Assembly (NCBI RefSeq): GCF_947492815.1
Contig: NZ_CANLOB010000011.1
Coordinates: 62,001-126,000, forward strand
Direction of reading: 5' to 3'
Length of the DNA stretch: 64,000 nucleotides
Source: an uncultured Dokdonia sp.
GTDB taxonomy: Bacteria > Bacteroidota > Bacteroidia > Flavobacteriales > Flavobacteriaceae
The first letter of the stretch is position 1; each line of letters opens with the position of its first letter. Both the position numbers and the translations under genes were made by a program. Positions 43,376 to 51,555 of the stretch are shown in pieces. The notes below the pieces were generated by a model. That model ran no database searches and had not been told where the DNA came from. It was given only the letters and a program-made list of their open reading frames with translations.

Positions 43376-45575
43376 AAGTTTTGTTTTGTAATAGCGCTGT
43401 AAGCTGATTCATTTGTGATTGTAAATCTGCGATGGCAGCTTTGTTTTGCTGTTGTTCGCTTTTATAAGATTGGATGATTTCTTGTTGTTCTTGGATAGCT
43501 TTGATGAGTACAGGAATCAAATCGGTGTAGTATACGCCTAGTCTGTCCAACTCCTTTTTTTCGAGGGTTGTATGTTCGCCTTCATCAGTGGTTACATATT
43601 CATGTGTTTTGACTACTTCAGGTATAATCTTTAATATATCTTGAGCAATCAGTCCGAGTTTCTCTCCTTGTTCAGGTTTTGCTTTCCAGCGAAAGCGTAC
43701 CGGGTTGAGGTCTAAAATTTCGCGTAAGCCATAGTTTAATCCTTTAATATCTTTTTTCTCTCTACGATCTGAGGTATTTATGGTTCCATCGGTTGCCCAA
43801 ACCGCTTCCCATCGTAAGGCAGAGCCGCCTAATTGAAAACTATCATCGGTATCTGGAAAGAGACCGCAATTCCATTCTAAGCGATTAGTCCCTGTATCTT
43901 CAACAGTTTCGGTGCCGATACGCAAACGACCATTGGCAACATGCAATCGTTCCAGAGGATTGGAGGTGCCTATACCTGTATTTCCATTTTTAAGGACCGT
44001 GATTGCGTTATCTCGATCAGAAACACTTGTGCCATTTCCCACTACAAATAGTCGATCTGTACCTGCTATACCAGAGGCAGAAGATGCGTATAGGTCATTA
44101 TAACGTCCAATTACAAATTCAGAATTTGAAAATGCAATGGCACTAGTCCCCATGGAAAAAGAATGATCTCCGAAAGATTGAGAATTAGTACCTAAAGCAA
44201 CCGAATTCTCTGCATTTGCAAGATTGTTATCTCCACCCGCCATTGCATGATTTCCAGCAGCATTACTCTGCAATCCAAAGGAAAAAGATCTTGCACCACC
44301 AGCACTTGTCAAAGAACCTGTAGCAAACGATGCAAATCCTGAAGCTGTCGTACCACTACCAAAAGCAGTAGCATTAGTACTAGTAGCTGAGGTACTCGCT
44401 CCTGCAGCAAAAGATGAGCTTCCTGAAGCTTCCGTAAAAGCGCCCATAGCTACTGCTCCTGCTTGTGTTGCTGTTGTGCTTAGACCAGTAGTAAAAGAAG
44501 CTGCGCCAGATGCTGTTGTCGTAGACCCAAAGGCAACAGAAGTTTGACCACTAGCAATAGTGCCGCTTCCTGCAGACAAACTATATACACCATTAGAAGT
44601 AGTTTCATTCCCTAAAGCGACGGCCAATTCTCCTGTAGTACCATTAGCACTCACCACAGAGTTATCCATAGTAATATTTCCATTTTTATAGATGGTTAAA
44701 GCGTTATTCCTTCCACTTGAATTATTACTACCATTTCCTATTTCAAAAAGCGGATCACTAGGAGTCCATAAACCTACACTTCCTCCTCCAATATTATTAC
44801 GACCAAAAGTTGCCGAAAGAAGAGCATCTGCACGAAGTCCTATTCCTTGAGCAAAGGATACATCTCCTATAGCGTCGCTGGTACTGCCAAAAACAACAGA
44901 ACCCGTTCCTGAAGCTGTAGTTGCTCCTCCTGCAGCAAAGGAGAAAGCTCCAGAAGCCTCTGTAGCAGAACCTGTAGCAAAAGAAGTGTCTCCAGACGCT
45001 ATGGTTGAAACTCCTACTGCAAATGCTCTATTACCTGTAGCACCTCGGTTGGTATTTGGAGAAGTTGTGATACTTAAATCAATAGCATTTTCACCAATAT
45101 TTCCATAATTATCAGGATCACGATCCTTTAATCGCCATCCAATACCATTACCTTCATCTATATCTTCCAAGCCCATGGTGTTTTCTGCGGTTTGTGCATG
45201 TAATGCATACGGGACAGATAGAAACTGAGTGGTGCCCATATCTACAAGCCCGCCTCCAGTATTGATTTGTACATTTAAAAAGTGATCGGTTGTAGCCCAA
45301 TCAATCGTTGTATAATCTCCACTTAATACTGCCCCTTCGCCAATGTTTAGAATAACAAGTCCGTTGGCATCTGTAGTAGGGGTGTGATTTTCAGAGTATA
45401 CATTTGTAGCGCCTTCTAGAATCGTAAACTGAATAATAACAAGATCATTGGCTAAAATAGTACCTGTATCATCTCTAATAATGGCTTTATAGTTAATAGA
45501 CTGTGATTGTGCTATTCCTATATAGAAAGGAAGCATGCAACAACATACAAGCAATAATTTTTGAAAAGCCTTCAT
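43365..45575 (-). CDS. YadA-like head-repeat protein with S74 auto-chaperone domain, 736 aa
   Basis: Paralogue of the preceding gene, with the same order: signal (MKAFQKLLLVCCCMLPFYIGIAQ), N-terminal beta domain (INYKAIIRDDTGTILANDLVIIQF), more numerous head repeats (TTASGTGSVVFGSTSDAIGDVSFAQG and others) and the S74 module (NTSDRREKKDIKGLNYGLREILDLNP...). First gene of the operon 45575-38060. Together with its partner it probably forms surface fibres. The DNA encoding the two S74 modules is very similar, as expected for a recent duplication or gene conversion. Confidence 0.82.
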   Translation of the reverse strand: MKAFQKLLLVCCCMLPFYIGIAQSQSINYKAIIRDDTGTILANDLVIIQFTILEGATNVYSENHTPTTDANGLVILNIGEGAVLSGDYTTIDWATTDHFLNVQINTGGGLVDMGTTQFLSVPYALHAQTAENTMGLEDIDEGNGIGWRLKDRDPDNYGNIGENAIDLSITTSPNTNRGATGNRAFAVGVSTIASGDTSFATGSATEASGAFSFAAGGATTASGTGSVVFGSTSDAIGDVSFAQGIGLRADALLSATFGRNNIGGGSVGLWTPSDPLFEIGNGSNNSSGRNNALTIYKNGNITMDNSVVSANGTTGELAVALGNETTSNGVYSLSAGSGTIASGQTSVAFGSTTTASGAASFTTGLSTTATQAGAVAMGAFTEASGSSSFAAGASTSATSTNATAFGSGTTASGFASFATGSLTSAGGARSFSFGLQSNAAGNHAMAGGDNNLANAENSVALGTNSQSFGDHSFSMGTSAIAFSNSEFVIGRYNDLYASSASGIAGTDRLFVVGNGTSVSDRDNAITVLKNGNTGIGTSNPLERLHVANGRLRIGTETVEDTGTNRLEWNCGLFPDTDDSFQLGGSALRWEAVWATDGTINTSDRREKKDIKGLNYGLREILDLNPVRFRWKAKPEQGEKLGLIAQDILKIIPEVVKTHEYVTTDEGEHTTLEKKELDRLGVYYTDLIPVLIKAIQEQQEIIQSYKSEQQQNKAAIADLQSQMNQLTALLQNKTYEK

Positions 45576-45789
45576 AAATGATAGTAATTAGTTTACTCAT
45601 TGGTGTTATTGCTTTTAAAAAGTAAACATCAAGATGTACTATTTTTCAACTTTTATTTATAACTACCTGTTTATTAGTGATTAGAAAGCGACTGGTCTTG
45701 AGGTGATCGTACTCATTTTACAGGCATCATTTCTTTTTTATATTTTTAATAACATAAAATGTTTACCTCGATAGTTTTAATACACTAAT

Positions 45790-46350
45790 ATGAAAAAGCA
45801 ACGCCTTATTACTGGATTAAAAGAAGATCGACCGGAAGCATTACGCGACATATACCTTGCCCATCGCAAGGCTTTTTTGCGTTATTCAAAAAAATACCCT
45901 ATCACAGCATCGATGGCTGAAGATGTGTATCAAGATGCGATTATTATCTTAAGAGATAATGCCCGTCAAGGGAAACTCGACAATTTAAAAAGCGAATTAA
46001 GAACCTATCTTTTTAGTATTGGGAAGTATTTGATTTATGCGCATTTGCGTAAACAGAAAAAAGTACATCTAGTAGAAGATTTCTCAGAAATGTATAATGA
46101 GCAAACAGTTATGTCAGAAATTGTGGAAGCTACGATTCCTGATGGAGAGCGAAAACATCAAATGCAATTAGCATTAGAACAGCTAGGAGGAAAGTGCCGA
46201 GAAATCTTGTACTTGTTTTATTATCGTGGCTTCAGTTTAGATGAAATTGTAGAGACCCTAGGATATAGTAGTAAGGATGTAGCCAAAAGTCAAAAATCGA
46301 GATGTATTAAAAGTTTAAAGGCACTCGTAAAATCCCCCAGTTATGGATAA
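45790..46350 (+). CDS. ECF-type RNA polymerase sigma factor
   Basis: 186 aa. Sigma region 2 is AEDVYQDAIIILRDNARQGKLDN and LRTYLFSIGKYLIYAHLRKQKK (about 40-100). Region 4 is a helix-turn-helix (GGKCREILYLFYYRGFSLDEIVETLGYSSKDVAKSQKSRCIKSLK, about 140-180). The gene overlaps the next one by 8 bp, the usual sigma/anti-sigma pairing. The divergent surface-protein operon begins 215 bp away and is a plausible target. No promoter of its own could be identified. Confidence 0.85.
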   Translation: MKKQRLITGLKEDRPEALRDIYLAHRKAFLRYSKKYPITASMAEDVYQDAIIILRDNARQGKLDNLKSELRTYLFSIGKYLIYAHLRKQKKVHLVEDFSEMYNEQTVMSEIVEATIPDGERKHQMQLALEQLGGKCREILYLFYYRGFSLDEIVETLGYSSKDVAKSQKSRCIKSLKALVKSPSYG

Positions 46351-47053
46351 AGAACTATTAATTCAGAAATATTTGCAAGGAACGCTCCGCCAAGAAGAAG
46401 AGGCGTTGTTTCAGGAGTATCTTGAGAAAGATGCTTCTTTTGCAGATGCTATACTCTTTTATGAAGAGCTTAATTACGCTTTCGCGAAAGCGGACTACAA
46501 TCAGACAAAAGCACAATTACACTCTTTTTATAAAGAAGAAAAACGCTCCTCATGGAGAAAATGGTCTATAGCAGCTACATTTTTGATTCTTATAGGGCTA
46601 AGTAGTGTATGGTATATAAACAGTATTTCCTCTACAGAATCACTTTATGCGCAGTACTTTGAACCGTATAAAAATATAGTGCAACCTATCGTTAGGGGAG
46701 AAGCGGTAAAGACAACAAAAGAACGAGCCTTTAAAGCGTATGATGAACAAAATTATAAGGAGGCTATTGCGTACTTTGACGACTTATTAAAGGACACTCC
46801 AGAACCTATGATTGAATTTTACAAAGCAAATGCTCAACTACAAATAGGGGACACAGAAACAGCTATTTTGATCTTAGAATCTCGTATTAAAAAAACAGAT
46901 ACGATGTATGGGGAAGTTCAGTGGTATTTAGCTTTAAGTTATTTAAAATTGAATGATAAAAAGAAAGCTAAAGGATATTTGAATAGCTTACTTCAATCAG
47001 AGACTCCTTTTAAAAATAAAGAAGCTCAAGAATTATTGAAATTGTTGGAATAA
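46343..47053 (+). CDS. TPR-containing, membrane-anchored anti-sigma-like protein
   Basis: 236 aa. A cytoplasmic N-terminus (about 1-70) of the anti-sigma type (LIQKYLQGTLRQEEEALFQEYLEKD) is followed by one transmembrane helix (WSIAATFLILIGLSSVWYI, about 72-90) and a TPR periplasmic domain (AFKAYDEQNYKEAIAYFDDLL..., about 127-235). It probably holds the sigma factor until an envelope signal is read by the TPR part. The peptide NYAFAKAD is encoded by an in-frame palindrome at 46477-46492. The gene end overlaps the convergent CHAT gene by 21 bp. Confidence 0.75.
   Translation: MDKELLIQKYLQGTLRQEEEALFQEYLEKDASFADAILFYEELNYAFAKADYNQTKAQLHSFYKEEKRSSWRKWSIAATFLILIGLSSVWYINSISSTESLYAQYFEPYKNIVQPIVRGEAVKTTKERAFKAYDEQNYKEAIAYFDDLLKDTPEPMIEFYKANAQLQIGDTETAILILESRIKKTDTMYGEVQWYLALSYLKLNDKKKAKGYLNSLLQSETPFKNKEAQELLKLLE
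46477..46492. repeat. CGCTTTCGCGAAAGCG palindrome inside the anti-sigma-like gene
   Basis: A perfect 16-bp copy read as YAFAKA, in the same frame as at 17809. The peptide NYAFAKAD is identical in both unrelated proteins. Confidence 0.75.
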
Positions 47054-49666
47054 AGGTTTTCTGAACAGCAATAAGAATAGAAGTAAAAAGATGCCTATTG
47101 CAATGAATATCCATTTTTTCCAGGGTTGATCTTGTTGTTTGATAGCTGTAGGGTTTCCAGAAATAATAAACCCAGACCAGTAATAGGGATGTTGTAAAGT
47201 TGGATAATATCTCTGTGCATCTAGATACGCTAGTTTTGCTTTACGTAATGCTTCATCTTTAGACATGCCTTCATGAAGGTACGTATAAAAACTAGTCATA
47301 ATCATGGTAGTTTCTGTATCGGGTACTTTCCATAAACTCATGACGGTACTTGATGCACCTGCATGTGTAAAAGCATTGGCCATACTTTGTACTCCTTTTC
47401 CTTTAATTTCTTTCCCAATACCCGTTTCACATGCACTTAACGTTACTAAATCTGCATTGAGATTTAAATCATAAATTTCGGGTAATGTCAAGCTTATTTT
47501 TGCAGGATCTAAAGCTTCTTCTTCATAAAATTGAATCGTACTTAGCAATGGATCTTCTGCATTTGCTATCGCGTGTGTTGCCAAATGGATTATAGATGAA
47601 TTAGTAAGCTGATCTAGAAATACATTTTTAGTTGCTTGTTGATCTACATAGGTTGTATGATCAAAATAGGGCGCTATTGCATTTATCTCATCAAAACTTT
47701 TAGCAAGACGGTTATTGAAAATACCATCTTGTGTAGCAAAGGGAGCCATAAGTAATGCCTTCTCAGATCGTGATGTCTCTTTTATGGGCAATGCTGTGGT
47801 GATATGTATCATGCTAGTTTTATCTAATAGATACTGTTTCTCTGCAGCTATCCATAGAGAAGACATAGGTATAAGATGTAATTTATCATCTAATAATACA
47901 GCTGTTTTTGGATCAGATTGTATGTATTTCTTTAAGAGTTTTTCATATATAAGTTGATGCGCCTTGTTATTTCTAGGTGTATCTTTTTTCCGGACTTCAG
48001 CACTTACGATGTCAATGGCTTCCTTTAATTCTGGAGTGAGCAGAATGTTATCAAAGTGTTGTGTCGTGTTATTTTCGTGTAACACATAGATTGCTTTTTG
48101 TCCCCAGAAATAGTATACTTTATTGTATCCTTCATATGTAGTTCTACTATTTTTAATAAATGGAATGGAGTCAATATCTTTATGTTGTTGCGCATCTTTA
48201 AGTTCATTTAATATGGTAACATATTGACTTTGTAGACGTAATTGTAAAGCGCTATCAAAAGTTTTTTGGTCTTTATTAGCTTGCCATTCTTGTTGATATA
48301 ACTGCATCAAATTACCATATACATTTTTGAATTGCGTTTCATTTAGAAATGCATCTTCATCGCTTAATTTACCCATTCGTTTAATTAATTCATGCGCAGT
48401 TATATAGGATTGTTTTTTCGTTTTTAAATAGTTGTTATTTTTTGTTTCTGTATATAATTCTTGAGCGAGTTGTGCTTTAAATAAGAGATTGTCTAGTAAT
48501 ATATTTTTATGTGCTTTTTCAATATTTTCTAGATCTAGAGGCATGTGAAATGTCGTCGTGTTACGTTGTATTCCAGTATTTACAGTAAGTGCCTCTTCAC
48601 TGTAATATTGCGCATTTTTATAATCGTTAAGATCCAGGTAGTATTTTGCTAATTTAATAAGGAGTGCTGCTCTTTCTATATTTCTGATTTCTAGAGATTC
48701 TTGTAATGCTTTTGTGCTGAGTAATTCATTTATGGCTTCCTGATGATTGCCTTGGTAGCTATAAATATCGGCAATGCGCTCACTTAAAAACCATTCAGAA
48801 AAATGTGCCTTGAATTTGTCCGTATTTCGTAGTTTTTTTAATGCCAAAGATTGTTTCATGGCTTTATCATAGAGGCTATTTTTTATTAAATAATCTATAT
48901 GATAGGAATAAAAATCATAAACAAAGAAAGAGGGCTGTGACTGCGCATAGTTCTCAGCTTCAAACTCTTCTACCATTTCAATAATCTTCTCATGCTGATT
49001 GGTAAGCGTATATGTTTTAAAAAGACCTCCATAACTTAAATAAAAGGGTAATTCATGTTTTCTAGCTTTTTCTAATGATTGGTTATAGAAGTTTTCAGCC
49101 TTTTTATAATTGTACTGAAACTCTTCTACTTTTCCCATTCTATATAAAATGGACATATAGAAAGCTTGATATTCTGGGGCTTTGATGAGATGTTCTCCTT
49201 GAAGTAAGCTTAATGCTTTTGAACCATAATAGGAGGAAACTGTAGGTTGGTTATTAATATTTGCGTTGGTACTTAATGCAGCAAACAGTTTTACCTTGGT
49301 CATACTAGGTTTTTCGAGCTTCTTTTCAAAAGATAATGCTTGATATAGAGGTGTACTCCATTCAGATATTGGTTTTGAGAAATTAAAGCATCGATACTCC
49401 AGCATTTTTGTCTCGATTACTTCTTGAGGAAGTGCTAATTTTTGATATAAAGAATCTGCTTTATGGATAAGCGGTAAAGCTGTTTCTGTATCTCTATTTT
49501 GTAATGCTGTTTTTGCTTGCGCAAAATACGTGTCAGCAGCTTCACGATCTACACGATTTTGGGATGAAGGTGTTGTCTGAGCAACGAGTAGGTTTGCATT
49601 CCAGATACAACCTAGTATACAGACAAAAGAAAAAAGTATGCGTCTCTTTAAGGACGATAGATACAT
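47033..49666 (-). CDS. TPR-CHAT domain protein with C-terminal membrane anchor
   Basis: 877 aa. A signal-like N-terminus (FSFVCILGCIWNANLLVAQ) precedes about nine TPR-like helical pairs (residues 35-450). A CHAT (caspase HetF-associated) protease-like domain follows: HLATHA (His about 694-697) and LSACETG (Cys about 746), the expected dyad, then GVQSMANAFTHAGASSTVMSLW. It ends in a transmembrane helix (FIAIGIFLLLFLLLF) with a short basic tail. It may be an envelope-facing peptidase that cuts a substrate in response to a signal. It converges on the anti-sigma gene, with a tiny peptide gene just upstream. Confidence 0.8.
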   Translation of the reverse strand: MYLSSLKRRILFSFVCILGCIWNANLLVAQTTPSSQNRVDREAADTYFAQAKTALQNRDTETALPLIHKADSLYQKLALPQEVIETKMLEYRCFNFSKPISEWSTPLYQALSFEKKLEKPSMTKVKLFAALSTNANINNQPTVSSYYGSKALSLLQGEHLIKAPEYQAFYMSILYRMGKVEEFQYNYKKAENFYNQSLEKARKHELPFYLSYGGLFKTYTLTNQHEKIIEMVEEFEAENYAQSQPSFFVYDFYSYHIDYLIKNSLYDKAMKQSLALKKLRNTDKFKAHFSEWFLSERIADIYSYQGNHQEAINELLSTKALQESLEIRNIERAALLIKLAKYYLDLNDYKNAQYYSEEALTVNTGIQRNTTTFHMPLDLENIEKAHKNILLDNLLFKAQLAQELYTETKNNNYLKTKKQSYITAHELIKRMGKLSDEDAFLNETQFKNVYGNLMQLYQQEWQANKDQKTFDSALQLRLQSQYVTILNELKDAQQHKDIDSIPFIKNSRTTYEGYNKVYYFWGQKAIYVLHENNTTQHFDNILLTPELKEAIDIVSAEVRKKDTPRNNKAHQLIYEKLLKKYIQSDPKTAVLLDDKLHLIPMSSLWIAAEKQYLLDKTSMIHITTALPIKETSRSEKALLMAPFATQDGIFNNRLAKSFDEINAIAPYFDHTTYVDQQATKNVFLDQLTNSSIIHLATHAIANAEDPLLSTIQFYEEEALDPAKISLTLPEIYDLNLNADLVTLSACETGIGKEIKGKGVQSMANAFTHAGASSTVMSLWKVPDTETTMIMTSFYTYLHEGMSKDEALRKAKLAYLDAQRYYPTLQHPYYWSGFIISGNPTAIKQQDQPWKKWIFIAIGIFLLLFLLLFRKPLFQQFQ

Positions 49667-49769
49667 TTTTAAGATAGGAGGTTAGTTTCTACTAGTTAGT
49701 TACTAATATACAAACTACTAGAGAACTTAGATAGACTATACTAACTCCTTTAACTTTAATAGATATATT

Positions 49770-49922
49770 TTATCCGCCTAAAGTATACGTTCTTGGAGTA
49801 GGAAATTGTCTAGAACCATTTGTGAAAAGTTCTTCGTTAGTCGTGTTTTCAGTAGAAGTATTTCCGCCCATCACTTTTATAGGATTAATAATTTGATGCT
49901 TTTTTAAATTTTCAAAAATCAT
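49770..49922 (-). CDS. 50-aa Thr/Asn-rich peptide with GG motif upstream of CHAT gene
   Basis: Reads MIFENLKKHQIINPIKVMGG then NTSTENTTNEELFTNGSRQF and ends PTPRTYTLGG. The leader-like first half is basic and hydrophobic and ends in Gly-Gly at 19-20. The 30-residue tail is Asn/Thr-rich and ends in Gly-Gly. It matches no named family I can recall but has the layout of Bacteroidota ribosomally made peptides. It lies 103 bp upstream of the CHAT gene on the same strand, so it is a candidate substrate or partner of that protein. No strong ribosome site is seen. Confidence 0.5.
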   Translation of the reverse strand: MIFENLKKHQIINPIKVMGGNTSTENTTNEELFTNGSRQFPTPRTYTLGG

Positions 49923-50035
49923 ATTTTTTATTTTAAAGTTATGATATGAAAGTAATTATTAGATTTTTTTTAGCTTAATAGAATGTTAAAATGTTCAGAA
50001 GATTTACTTTGGGTTTGATTTTTATATGTTATACA

Positions 50036-50096
50036 CGCTTTCGCGAAAGCGGATACAACTAAAAATTTCTTATGCTAAATCCTTCAATTTCTCTTG
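50036..50096. repeat. 61-bp direct repeat, copy 1 (duplicated uvrB 3' end)
   Basis: Exactly identical by eye to 51495-51555 at every position read. It contains the palindrome CGCTTTCGCGAAAGCG (50036-50051) and a 27-bp stretch matching the last codons of uvrB. The boundary sequences diverge at once on both sides (CGCTT preceded by ACA versus ATG, and then GGGAT versus CAGCA). Confidence 0.85.
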
Positions 50097-50124
50097 GGAT
50101 ACTTGAGGTAATTATTTAAGTTTA

Positions 50125-51435
50125 TTACTCAACAAGTCCTTTTGCCTTATCCCATAAGTTTTCTCCTTTGTTTCTTAATTTTTCACCACTTTCTTTTAAT
50201 TGCTCAGCACTAGTATAGGTGTCAAAATCTTCAAGGAATTTTTTTAAACGGTCAATAGTCTCAAACATTTCATTAGTATGCGGGACTTCTTGTTCTTCTA
50301 GAAATTTTTTCCAATCCACTTGTGAAAGTATAGAGAACATATATTTTGTTGCAATTTTACCTAGGAAATACTTGTCATATACTCCGTTCAAAACTTTTCC
50401 TGACTCTCTATTTTTAAGATATTCTATAGATTGATCTATATTATTTTTGTCTTTAGATGAAAGTAAAGTACTAGCTTTCAATTTTGTTAGAGAAGAGATA
50501 GCTTTCTCATGCTCTTCATTTTTTAGATACAGATAGGTTTCTATAGACCATGTGATCTCGTTATTTAAACCTATTTGATTTGCATCTTCTAGAAATATTG
50601 CAAAATCTTCTAATGCCCGTTTCTCATCAATTTCTCTATCCATTCGAAGCCTATCAAAACCTCTAAAAACATGATTTAACGCATGAAGTCCTGTATGTGT
50701 TTTTTGATTATCTAGATTTCCCCATTGAAATAATGCTCTTGTATATGGAAGGTTTATCTCTTTGTTTTTATTTAACCAATGTATGTTTCTTGTAATCTCA
50801 TTTTCTGATAAGTAATACAACTCTTTATCAAAAAATAAGAACCCTCTATAGTATTGTAATAACGTTTTGATTTCAGAATCGGGCAATGATTCTGGGTTTG
50901 TTTTTGAGCATTCGTATAACGAAATTTCTTTTCCTAAATCTTTGCTTAAGAGAACAATTGCACTTAAAATAGCGTGTTCTGTATTTTGGATATTGATCTT
51001 TTTTTCTTCTTCAAAATAGATAGGTTGTTGAGTTGTGGAGCCTCCGTGAGTATACATAAAAACTTCAGTAAGAGTAGGAAATATATCTTCATCAGTTTCT
51101 ATGATAAAGCCTTCTACTTTTTTATAATCACGATATAGTTTTATGTAATCTAAAATAGATAATGAGCTCTCTTCTAGATGATCATGTTTCATGAGAATAT
51201 CAAAAATCTCTTGAAAATTAGTTTTAAAATCTTGAAAATCTTTAGAAATGGTATCTTCTGCTATAGATGCTCTTATCAAAATTTTACCAAATTTATAGGA
51301 AGAGACTTTGTATGCATCTAGACTTTCTACAAGTTGTTTTTTATCTTTTTCTAATAATTGTATATCCGTTTCTTCTTTGTTAGAACAGCTTATAGAAAGA
51401 ATAAAAGTAAAGAAAAAGAGAAGGCAGGTTCTCAT
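50125..51435 (-). CDS. Hypothetical lipoprotein, 436 aa, inserted next to uvrB
   Basis: Lipoprotein signal MRTCLLFFFTFILSISC. The rest is helix-rich (Lys/Glu/Leu) without a recognised family, ending in TSAEQLKESGEKLRNKGENLWDKAKG, an amphipathic repeat. The gene sits between two copies of the uvrB 3' end and is transcribed in the same direction as uvrB, 93 bp past its stop. Base use is similar to the neighbourhood. The function is unknown. The duplicated boundary suggests it arrived as an insertion event. Confidence 0.65.
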   Translation of the reverse strand: MRTCLLFFFTFILSISCSNKEETDIQLLEKDKKQLVESLDAYKVSSYKFGKILIRASIAEDTISKDFQDFKTNFQEIFDILMKHDHLEESSLSILDYIKLYRDYKKVEGFIIETDEDIFPTLTEVFMYTHGGSTTQQPIYFEEEKKINIQNTEHAILSAIVLLSKDLGKEISLYECSKTNPESLPDSEIKTLLQYYRGFLFFDKELYYLSENEITRNIHWLNKNKEINLPYTRALFQWGNLDNQKTHTGLHALNHVFRGFDRLRMDREIDEKRALEDFAIFLEDANQIGLNNEITWSIETYLYLKNEEHEKAISSLTKLKASTLLSSKDKNNIDQSIEYLKNRESGKVLNGVYDKYFLGKIATKYMFSILSQVDWKKFLEEQEVPHTNEMFETIDRLKKFLEDFDTYTSAEQLKESGEKLRNKGENLWDKAKGLVE

Positions 51436-51494
51436 AAAGATGACAGATTTTAAAATAATAATATAAGGTGCTTTTTTGATAGTACTTAATTATG

Positions 51495-51555
51495 CGCTTT
51501 CGCGAAAGCGGATACAACTAAAAATTTCTTATGCTAAATCCTTCAATTTCTCTTG
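51495..51555. repeat. 61-bp direct repeat, copy 2 (native uvrB 3' end)
   Basis: The last 27 bp of uvrB (51529-51555) plus 34 bp beyond the stop, including the palindrome at 51495-51510. The copy at 50036 lies 1459 bp away in the same orientation. Confidence 0.85.

Noticed and set aside
41348..45575. Prophage tail-fibre region
   Set aside because: The S74 genes are phage-like, but there is no capsid, portal, terminase, integrase or lysis gene around them, and their neighbours are T9SS proteins.
50036..51555. Insertion sequence or transposon at uvrB
   Set aside because: No transposase frame, no terminal inverted repeats and only one gene between the 61-bp direct repeats.
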